From an uncultured Eubacterium sp. (lineage in GTDB: Bacteria; Bacillota; Clostridia; Peptostreptococcales; Anaerovoracaceae), in NCBI GenBank assembly GCA_900542385.1, contig UQNP01000077.1, positions 1-8,385 on the forward strand: 8,385 nucleotides of DNA, written 5' to 3'. Of this stretch, positions 1 to 5,962 are shown piece after piece. The position numbers and the translations under genes were made by a program. Position 1 is the stretch's first letter. Each line of letters starts with the position of its first letter. The notes under the pieces are model-generated. The model saw nothing but the letters and a program-made list of their open reading frames with translations. It ran no database searches and was not told the DNA's origin.

Positions 1-585
1 ATAATAAAAATAGACGAAGAAAAATGCAATGGCTGCGCTCTATGCGCCGATGCCTGCCATGAAGGAGCTATAGGTATAGTAGATGGCAAAGCAAAACTTT
101 TAAACGAAGATCACTGCGACGGACTCGGAGACTGTCTGCCTGTATGTCCTACGGGAGCTATCTCTTTTGAAGAAAGAGAAGTTTCCCCATGTGCACACAG
201 CGCCCCTGCGGAAATGCGGACAAATAACGCTTTATCAAACTGGCCCGTTCAGATAAAGCTTGCACCTGTCAATGCTCCATATTTTAACGGTGCAGATCTT
301 CTGATCGCCGCAGACTGCACAGCTTTCTCCTATGCAGATTTCCATGAGGATTTTATCAAAAACAGAATAGTCCTGACAGGATGCCCAAAGCTTGATATGG
401 TTGATTATTCAGAAAAGCTTGCGGAAATAATAAGGTCCAACGATATCTCTTCAGTAACTGTTACGAGAATGATCGTGCCATGCTGCGGCGGTCTTGAATT
501 TGCAGTCAGAAAAGCTGTTGAAAGTAGCGGAAAGGATATACCTCTCGATGTGGTCACCATCAGCATAGAAGGCGAAATAATATAA
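1..585 (+). CDS. 4Fe-4S ferredoxin-type protein with conserved C-terminal domain (5' end cut off)
   Basis: The frame is open from base 1 to the TAA at 583-585 and encodes 194 visible residues; the true start is a few codons outside the window. The ATG at 214 is internal, because the Cys motifs lie upstream of it in the same frame. Motif I is C9-x2-C12-x2-C15-x3-C19. Motif II is C39-x5-C45-x3-C49-Pro, so the usual second Cys is replaced (Leu42). The rest (about 79-194) is a domain with single cysteines C106 and C128 and a PCCGG motif at C161-C162. This layout matches a clostridial family of soluble 4Fe-4S proteins of about 200 residues. It probably acts in cytoplasmic electron transfer or redox sensing, but its partner is unknown. 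The gene converges on the decarboxylase and ends at a shared hairpin. Family assignment is confident; the role is not. Confidence 0.9.
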   Translation: MIKIDEEKCNGCALCADACHEGAIGIVDGKAKLLNEDHCDGLGDCLPVCPTGAISFEEREVSPCAHSAPAEMRTNNALSNWPVQIKLAPVNAPYFNGADLLIAADCTAFSYADFHEDFIKNRIVLTGCPKLDMVDYSEKLAEIIRSNDISSVTVTRMIVPCCGGLEFAVRKAVESSGKDIPLDVVTISIEGEII

Positions 586-590
586 CTGAA

Positions 591-634
591 AATCACAGTT
601 ATCTCCCCTGTTCAGCAGATAACTGTGATTTTTT
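591..634. terminator. Bidirectional intrinsic terminator between convergent genes
   Basis: A perfect 14-bp inverted repeat (591-604 with 617-630) encloses a 12-nt loop. On the + strand it is followed by a run of six T (629-634). On the - strand it is followed by four T. It can therefore end both the 4Fe-4S gene and the decarboxylase gene. The right arm and the loop edge lie inside the last codons of the decarboxylase, whose TGA is at 612-614. Confidence 0.85.
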
Positions 635-2054
635 CATCCTCAGTCAGCCCTATTACATCATATCTTAAGTTTCTCAACCTCTTTATGAATTCAATATCGT
701 CACTCTCTATGATCTCTCCCGGACACACAAGAGGGATCCCCGGCGGATACGGTATTACAGAAGCTCCGCACACCATACCGCAGCATTCATCGATGTCGAT
801 CAGGCACTTCTCTCCGGCGGTGCTCCCGGAAGCTTTTTTTCTGACTTTTGTCCATACTTTATTGATATTTTCCTTCCGCCTGATCTCCTTTGCCTTATAA
901 TGAGGCTTATATTCTTCGGCAATGTCCGCCAATGCTTCCAAAAGTCTGTCCATATCCTGCTTCGTATTCCCTATTCCAGTCATACACATTAGCAGATCCC
1001 CGCAGGCCAGCTCCGGAAAAATATTTTTTTCTATGAGTTTTCTTTCAAGTTCTGCACCTGAAAGTGCGTATGCACTCATATCCATATTGATTTTCGTGCT
1101 ATCCATGATTTCAGGCATATCGATGATTTTCAAGCCTTCTATTTCAGATGCCGCGCGGTAAAAATATTCCATATTATACTGCCACTGACCAAACAGCTCA
1201 TTTCCGTGCTTTTCGATTATTTCCGCATTTATATCCAACGAGGCCATAAGTATATACGAAGGGCTTGAGCTTTCTATCATTTGCAACCTGTCCTTCAATA
1301 TATCCCCATCCACTCTTTCTGAATTTACATTTAAAACTGCGCTCTGTGTAAAAGAAGCAAGGGTCTTATGCGTGCTGTTTATGATAAGATCTGCTCCTGC
1401 TGTCTCTGCCGAAACAGGCGCCTTCTCCATGAATTTAAGGTGTGCTCCGTGCGCCTGGTCTACTATGAATATTCCGCCTTTCCTGTGCACGGTGTCCGCG
1501 ATCTTTTTTATATCGCTGCACACTCCATAGTAATCAGGGCTTGGCAGGATCACAGTCTTTGCCTCAGGCTCTTCATCCATCAGACGGCTTATGTCTTCTG
1601 CTCTGATCGGTCCGGCTATCCCGTATTCATCTATTATTCCCGGATATACATACACAGGCGTTATCCCTCCTAAACGCACTGCATTGAAAACCGATTTATG
1701 ACAATTTCTCGCCATTATCAGCTTTCCTCCCGGATTCACACACGACAAAACGGCAGCTATGATACCTCCGCTTGTACCGTTTATCAAAAGATGAGAATCC
1801 TTTACACCGTATATATCCTTGTATTTTATCTCTGTGTTCCTTATTATTCCTTCAGATTTGAACAGATTGTCCGCACCGTCTATTTCTGTGATGTCACAAT
1901 CCACCGCTCTGTTGAGGAATCCGCCGTATCCGTATTTTTCATATATTTCCCTCCCCTTATGTCCGGGCATATGAAACGACACGGCATCCTTTTCTGCATG
2001 CTCCATCAGGAATGCCAGTATTCTTTGATCTTTTACAATATTTTTTTCTGTCAT
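612..2054 (-). CDS. Orn/Lys/Arg-type PLP-dependent decarboxylase
   Basis: This 480-aa protein belongs to the fold-type I Orn/Lys/Arg decarboxylase family, with the length of the short Bacillus SpeA/YaaO type and no N-terminal wing domain. Numbered from the upstream ATG at 2063, visible hallmarks are HMPGHKG (31-37), a GTSGG phosphate-binding turn (96-100), Asn-Cys-His-Lys with the PLP-stacking His (120-123), VDQAHGAHL with the PLP-nitrogen Asp202, and STHKT with the Schiff-base Lys233. The C-terminal YPPGIP and CPGE motifs (439-449) are also typical. It should decarboxylate a basic amino acid to a polyamine or diamine in the cytoplasm; sequence alone does not tell arginine from lysine or ornithine. 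I chose the second ATG (2052-2054) because AGGA lies 8 nt upstream of it, while the ATG at 2063 has no spaced ribosome site. It lies 31 nt downstream of DUF554, probably in the same operon. Confidence 0.93.
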   Translation of the reverse strand: MTEKNIVKDQRILAFLMEHAEKDAVSFHMPGHKGREIYEKYGYGGFLNRAVDCDITEIDGADNLFKSEGIIRNTEIKYKDIYGVKDSHLLINGTSGGIIAAVLSCVNPGGKLIMARNCHKSVFNAVRLGGITPVYVYPGIIDEYGIAGPIRAEDISRLMDEEPEAKTVILPSPDYYGVCSDIKKIADTVHRKGGIFIVDQAHGAHLKFMEKAPVSAETAGADLIINSTHKTLASFTQSAVLNVNSERVDGDILKDRLQMIESSSPSYILMASLDINAEIIEKHGNELFGQWQYNMEYFYRAASEIEGLKIIDMPEIMDSTKINMDMSAYALSGAELERKLIEKNIFPELACGDLLMCMTGIGNTKQDMDRLLEALADIAEEYKPHYKAKEIRRKENINKVWTKVRKKASGSTAGEKCLIDIDECCGMVCGASVIPYPPGIPLVCPGEIIESDDIEFIKRLRNLRYDVIGLTEDEKITVIC

Positions 2055-2062
2055 ATCGGTCA

Positions 2063-2066
2063 TCCT
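2063..2066 (-). promoter_or_regulatory. Ribosome binding site deciding the decarboxylase start
   Basis: AGGA on the - strand overlaps the first in-frame ATG (2061-2063) and sits 8 nt before the second ATG (2052-2054). This spacing favours initiation at the second ATG. Confidence 0.6.
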
Positions 2067-2085
2067 ATCTGAATTTTTATCATCA

Positions 2086-2760
2086 CTATCCCATAATAGC
2101 GCACCAAATCACAGGAACTACCAATGCAGGGATCATGTTAAGCGTCTTACAGTCCTTTATATTAAGGATCGCAAGACCTGAACTCAATATGAGAAATCCT
2201 CCGACTATCGACAGTTCCGTCATCATATTATCTGTTATAAAATCTCCTAAAAGCATCGTGATCCCGTATATACTTCCCTGCCAGAGAAAAAGTATCCCCG
2301 CCGCCAGTACCATGCCGATACCGTATGTCGATGCAAATACCATGGATGTTACAAAGTCCAGCATAGCGTTTGTAAATAAAAATGTATGATCATGATAAAG
2401 CGCGCTTTGAACAGGACCGAGTATAGACAATGTCCCTACGCAGAATATAAGCGAGCCTGTAACTATTCCCTGCCACAGCTTTCCGCCGTCCTTCTGCTTC
2501 GACGTCAGATTGTTCACACGTTCATCGATCTTAAGTACAGTCCCTGTAAGCGTGCCCAGCGCAAGACTTGCTATGAACAATACCGGATAATTGCTGTCCG
2601 GCATATTCTGGACTACAGTGTTTATCCCGAGCCCGAAAGCCGCAAGACCCATAGCAATGAAAAGTCCCTGACTGTATTCTTCCTTCAAAACTTTTTTCAC
2701 CATTCCGCCTATGAGGCTGCCGGCAACTATAGTTCCCATGTTCACCAATGTTCCTATCAC
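2086..2760 (-). CDS. DUF554 family membrane protein
   Basis: The 224-aa protein is hydrophobic throughout, with about six or seven predicted membrane segments (roughly 2-22, 32-52, 57-77, 98-118, 138-162, 184-198, 206-222). It starts with IGTLVN, the usual DUF554 N-terminus, and carries the family signature around FCVGTLSILGPVQ (106-118). DUF554 (Bacillus YdfK-like) proteins are inner-membrane proteins of unknown transport or channel function. The frame stays open up to a TTG at 2775, but a clear AAGGTGA site 4 nt before the GTG at 2758-2760 sets the start there. It follows its own promoter (2800-2828) and is 31 nt ahead of the decarboxylase, so the two are probably co-transcribed. A role in moving the decarboxylase substrate or product is possible but unsupported beyond gene order. 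Confidence 0.9.
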   Translation of the reverse strand: MIGTLVNMGTIVAGSLIGGMVKKVLKEEYSQGLFIAMGLAAFGLGINTVVQNMPDSNYPVLFIASLALGTLTGTVLKIDERVNNLTSKQKDGGKLWQGIVTGSLIFCVGTLSILGPVQSALYHDHTFLFTNAMLDFVTSMVFASTYGIGMVLAAGILFLWQGSIYGITMLLGDFITDNMMTELSIVGGFLILSSGLAILNIKDCKTLNMIPALVVPVIWCAIMG

Positions 2761-2764
2761 TTTT

Positions 2765-2771
2765 TCACCTT
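2765..2771 (-). promoter_or_regulatory. Ribosome binding site deciding the DUF554 GTG start
   Basis: AAGGTGA matches the anti-Shine-Dalgarno sequence and lies 4 nt upstream of the GTG at 2758-2760. It falls inside the longer reading frame that begins with TTG at 2775, so that longer frame is not the real N-terminus. Confidence 0.75.
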
Positions 2772-2799
2772 CCAAAACTCAATACATTATCAAAACTAT

Positions 2800-2828
2800 A
2801 TTATATCTTCTGCCGCTTGTACTGTAAA
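2800..2828 (-). promoter_or_regulatory. Sigma-A-type promoter for DUF554 and the decarboxylase
   Basis: On the - strand there is TTTACA (2828-2823) as the -35 and a perfect TATAAT (2805-2800) as the -10, separated by exactly 17 bp. The expected start of transcription is near 2793, about 33 nt before the DUF554 GTG. The -35 lies only 4 nt past the DUF6512 stop codon. Confidence 0.75.
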
Positions 2829-2832
2829 CACT

Positions 2833-3363
2833 TTATAATCCTCTGCCGCCGGTCACCGGATCCTGAAACAGTGCTATATCCGGAGCATTGAATGTAAAGA
2901 TCACGAAAAGCAATGCCGCCCCTGTTACGGCTTCCGCGATAAATACATCTGAAAATGCAGAGAATCTTTCGTTCTTCTCTCGCTTCAACGCCATGTACAC
3001 GAATAAATAAGAACATGCTGCACTTATATAGAATATAGCGATATCTGCCGCCACCACGTGAAATCCCAGCACACCTGTATATGTATAGAATAAAACTATT
3101 ATCGCAGCCATTCCTATGAAGACAGATATCCCTTTAACACTTATAAATCCTCTGTAATTTTTCCCGTATATCATGTATTCGAGGAATCCTGCCGCAAAAG
3201 CCGGCCAGAATATCAGTTTCAAATGCTCCCAGGTGCTCTCGTTGACTGCTCCGATTACAGCCCAGAAAGTCCCGCCTATATTCTCATATGCGAAATGTAG
3301 CATCGTTCCCGCAGCAGATACCAAAAACGCCGCAGCTATGATGAACAGCTTTACCTTTTTCAA
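2833..3363 (-). CDS. DUF6512 family membrane protein
   Basis: This 176-aa protein has about five hydrophobic segments (roughly 4-20, 34-62 interrupted, 76-96, 104-126, 140-157). It shows the family landmarks HFAYE (23-27), NESTWEHLKL (41-50) and a C-terminal motif with APDIALFQDP (160-169). Function is unknown; the conserved His, Glu and Trp in the second landmark look like a functional site rather than pure membrane packing. An ATG at 3378 extends the frame by five residues, but its codons are the ribosome site itself. GGAGGTG (3376-3370) lies 6 nt before a TTG at 3361-3363, and the family typically begins with a short basic stretch like MKK, so TTG is the likely start. It is 72 nt upstream of the DUF554 GTG with no visible terminator between, so read-through into DUF554 is possible. 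Confidence 0.87.
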   Translation of the reverse strand: MKKVKLFIIAAAFLVSAAGTMLHFAYENIGGTFWAVIGAVNESTWEHLKLIFWPAFAAGFLEYMIYGKNYRGFISVKGISVFIGMAAIIVLFYTYTGVLGFHVVAADIAIFYISAACSYLFVYMALKREKNERFSAFSDVFIAEAVTGAALLFVIFTFNAPDIALFQDPVTGGRGL

Positions 3364-3369
3364 AACCTT

Positions 3370-3376
3370 CACCTCC
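3370..3376 (-). promoter_or_regulatory. Ribosome binding site deciding the DUF6512 TTG start
   Basis: GGAGGTG is a near-perfect Shine-Dalgarno sequence, 6 nt upstream of the TTG at 3361-3363. It includes the G of the upstream ATG (3376-3378), which has no ribosome site of its own. Confidence 0.75.
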
Positions 3377-3450
3377 ATGCACTTATATTATGCGGAAGTC
3401 CGTCTGTATATTTGCATATAAACTATTTTAAAGCCATATGAGAAATTCAT

Positions 3451-3486
3451 CATTATAAAGCCGCACGCATATATGCTGCGTGCGGC
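3451..3486 (-). terminator. Intrinsic terminator after the M18 aminopeptidase operon
   Basis: A perfect 10-bp GC-rich inverted repeat (3460-3469 with 3477-3486, arm GCCGCACGCA) has a 7-nt loop. On the - strand it is followed by TTTATAATG, a short T-rich tail. The + strand side has no T run, so it serves the aminopeptidase operon, about 50 nt after that gene's stop codon. Confidence 0.8.
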
Positions 3487-3536
3487 CTGTTATGTCTGCT
3501 GTATCCATCTTTTGTTTTTACACTTCGGGTCTCCAT

Positions 3537-4919
3537 TTATTCCATATTTCTGAGGAATGTCTCATATGCAAGTCTTGCTTCGTATATATCCACCTTGCTT
3601 GATACTTCATAAGGAGCGTGCATATTCTGAACAGCTATGCCGCTGTCGATAACCTCCATACCGTAGTTGGCAAGTATATAAGCGATAGTACCGCCGCCGC
3701 CTCTGTCGACCTTTCCAAGCTCCGATGTCTGATATCTTATCTCTTTGTCGTCGAGAATCTTTCTCAATTTTGCTATGTATTCAGGGTTTGCATCGTTTGA
3801 GCCTGATTTTCCTCTTGAACCGGTATACTTATTAAAAGTAAGTCCTCCGCCGAAATACGCGCAGTTGTTCTTCTCCATAACCGATGGATAGTTGGAATCG
3901 AATGCCGCACTTACATCGGAAGATAAAACTCTCGACCTGCTCATAGTTCTTCTTAAAGCAAGTTCACTGTAGCATCCGGCACAGTTCATGACTTCCGCCA
4001 CCGTATTTTCAAAGAATCTGGAGTGCATACCCGTCGCTCCCACGCTTCCTATCTCTTCCTTGTCAACGAGGAGACATACGCACGTCTTTTTCGTATTGTC
4101 CAGCGCAAATATTGCCTCTGCCGAAGGATAGGCGCATACTCTGTCATCCTGTCCATAGCCGATTATCATACTGCTGTCAAAGCCGTAATCACGCGCAGGT
4201 CCCGCCGGTACTGCTTCAAACTCTGCTGAATGAAAATCGCTTTCTTCCATTCCGTATTTTTCTTTGAGTATACTCAGTATATTCGCCTTTACCGGCTCGC
4301 TCTCCTCTCCTTTAAGCGGCATACTTCCTACGAGAAGATTCAGATCCTCTCCCTCTACCACTTTATCTCCTCTTTTCTGAAGCTGCGCCGATGCGAGATG
4401 TATCAGCAAGTCAGATACTCCTGTTACCGGCTCGTCAAAGGATTCTCCCATGCTTACCTTAACAGAACTTCCGTCTTTTTTGACTACCACCCCATGAAGC
4501 GCCATAGGCATTGCTACCCACTGATACTTTTTCACTCCTCCGTAATAATGAGTTTCCATCAAAGCCATATTCTCATCTTCATAAAGCGGATTCTGCTTCA
4601 AATCAAGACGTGGCGAATCTATATGCGCCCCCAGAATATTCATACCTCCGTCAAACAGATCTTCGCCTATGTGGAATATCGCCATCATTTTATTCATGTT
4701 TACGGCATAAACTTTATCTCCCGGCTTGAGTTTTTTACCTTCGGAAATCACTTCATCCAGTCTTCTGTATCCATGATTTTCAGCCTTTGCTGAAAATTCT
4801 TCGATACACTCTCTTTCCGTCTTACAGCTGCTTATAAATTTTCTGTACCCTTCGCAGAATTCAAACACATCTGCTTTGCCTTTATCATCGTATTTTTCCC
4901 ATGCGTTTTTTCTTTTCAT
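3537..4919 (-). CDS. M18 family zinc aminopeptidase
   Basis: The 460-aa protein is a full-length M18 metallopeptidase, the family of yeast aminopeptidase I and bacterial ApeA/PepC-like enzymes. These form large tetrahedral dodecamers in the cytoplasm and remove N-terminal residues from peptides. Visible metal and catalytic positions are His99 and Asp101 in GAHIDSPR, the bridging Asp in GQDDR (258-259), Glu288-Glu289 in DKEEIGS, Asp335 in SSDVSAAFD and His434 in NMHAPYEV. All expected ligands are present, so it should be active with two zinc (or cobalt/manganese) ions. The start at 4917-4919 is preceded by AAAGGAG, but with a long 14-nt spacer, so translation may be modest or partly coupled. 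It lies 29 nt after the CobW-DUF1980 gene and ends before a strong terminator, making it the last gene of the probable metal operon. Confidence 0.95.
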   Translation of the reverse strand: MKRKNAWEKYDDKGKADVFEFCEGYRKFISSCKTERECIEEFSAKAENHGYRRLDEVISEGKKLKPGDKVYAVNMNKMMAIFHIGEDLFDGGMNILGAHIDSPRLDLKQNPLYEDENMALMETHYYGGVKKYQWVAMPMALHGVVVKKDGSSVKVSMGESFDEPVTGVSDLLIHLASAQLQKRGDKVVEGEDLNLLVGSMPLKGEESEPVKANILSILKEKYGMEESDFHSAEFEAVPAGPARDYGFDSSMIIGYGQDDRVCAYPSAEAIFALDNTKKTCVCLLVDKEEIGSVGATGMHSRFFENTVAEVMNCAGCYSELALRRTMSRSRVLSSDVSAAFDSNYPSVMEKNNCAYFGGGLTFNKYTGSRGKSGSNDANPEYIAKLRKILDDKEIRYQTSELGKVDRGGGGTIAYILANYGMEVIDSGIAVQNMHAPYEVSSKVDIYEARLAYETFLRNME

Positions 4920-4948
4920 ATCTCTGTTTCAATCTCCTTTCATCTGTA

Positions 4949-5887
4949 TCATGTGAACGTCACCAGCTCAGGCTCCGGTTTGTTTCCTTCCGATATGGAC
5001 AACAGCTTCAGCACAGGCCCTTCTTCACCGTACATATCGCAGTATCTGTAGTCAAATTTCACATTTACCCTTATCCAATCCTCATGTTTGAAATCGATAT
5101 TTCCTTCAAAATAGCATACGAATCCGAGGAATTGTATATCCTCTTCGCAGCAGGTCATGATATGCCTTCCCGGAACGAAGTATTTACTGCCCGACTCTGC
5201 GCTGGCACAGTATTTTGCTGTGAACTCTATTTCCTTGTCCATATATCTTTCAGGATGATCCATCGCATCAAGATACCAGAGTCCGTAGTCCATATCATCG
5301 ATCACGACTTTGCTTCCGCTGTAATCAAAAGGCATTTCTTCTGCCTCATTCTGGAACATAGTTCCGTCTTTTCTCTCGAACGCGACCTGCACCTGAGGAT
5401 TGAACGCCTTCAGATTCCTCCTGAATTTCAGACGATCCGTATCGTCGTCACAGCGATTGAATATTATGAGGTTTGAATCTTTCAGCGGCTCCATGAAAGT
5501 TTTTCTCATATTGTTTATATACAGCTCCGCAGTCTCTGCATTCACCGTGGAATAAACTCCTCCGAGGAACCACTCCGGCGGCATATTGCCGTTGAAAAAA
5601 TTATCCATGGACCACATACCATTATACTCGACCATTATCTGCGCCGGATCCTCTTTTTCACATTCATTCCAAAACTCTCTGTTCAGATCCTCAGGATTTT
5701 CAACCGTCAAAAGCTTCATCGAATGTTTTCTTAAAAACTTCTCGCTGTATTCCCTCTCGCCTTCTTCGCATCTCACGAGAATTGTAAGTCCCGGCTCCAG
5801 AAAACCTTCCTCTCCTGCAACTTCATGTATGAGAGTGGATTTGCCGCTGTCCAGCAGTCCTGTAAACAGATAGACCGGTCTTTCCAT
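4949..5887 (-). CDS. Divergent CobW-like GTPase fused to a DUF1980/TIGR03943-like domain
   Basis: This 312-aa soluble protein has an N-terminal P-loop domain. Walker A is GLLDSGKST (10-18), a VEYNG segment (86-90) takes the place of the usual EPSG/ETTG switch, and NRCDD (144-148) resembles the NKxD guanine motif. The CxCC metal motif of COG0523 proteins is absent; only a lone Cys40 is in the region. From about 215 the chain resembles the C-terminal soluble domain of YcgQ-type (DUF1980, TIGR03943) proteins, with RHIMTCCEED (241-250), a following GF strand and a WIRV strand (271-274). No membrane segments are visible. It starts at an ATG with GAAAGGGAG 10 nt upstream, matching the ribosome site of the gene before it. 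It is 75 nt downstream of the canonical CobW gene. I infer a metal-binding partner GTPase; the substrate is unknown. Confidence 0.75.
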   Translation of the reverse strand: MERPVYLFTGLLDSGKSTLIHEVAGEEGFLEPGLTILVRCEEGEREYSEKFLRKHSMKLLTVENPEDLNREFWNECEKEDPAQIMVEYNGMWSMDNFFNGNMPPEWFLGGVYSTVNAETAELYINNMRKTFMEPLKDSNLIIFNRCDDDTDRLKFRRNLKAFNPQVQVAFERKDGTMFQNEAEEMPFDYSGSKVVIDDMDYGLWYLDAMDHPERYMDKEIEFTAKYCASAESGSKYFVPGRHIMTCCEEDIQFLGFVCYFEGNIDFKHEDWIRVNVKFDYRYCDMYGEEGPVLKLLSISEGNKPEPELVTFT

Positions 5888-5962
5888 ATTATTTCAACTC
5901 CCTTTCAATGATCCTTTTAAATACCATTTATTTTTTCTTGCTTTCATATATAAAGGATAATC

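Noticed and set aside
214..585. Starting the left-end gene at the ATG at 214
   Set aside because: The frame is open to base 1 and the upstream part encodes the cysteine motifs that define the protein.
2801..3016. - strand frame of 71 residues overlapping DUF6512
   Set aside because: It is a shadow frame within the DUF6512 gene, with no family features, running through the DUF554 promoter.
5911..5958. Inverted repeat ATCCTTT/AAAGGAT between the two CobW genes
   Set aside because: Only 7 bp with a 34-nt loop and no T run; too weak for a terminator or regulatory hairpin, and one arm resembles a common purine-rich leader.
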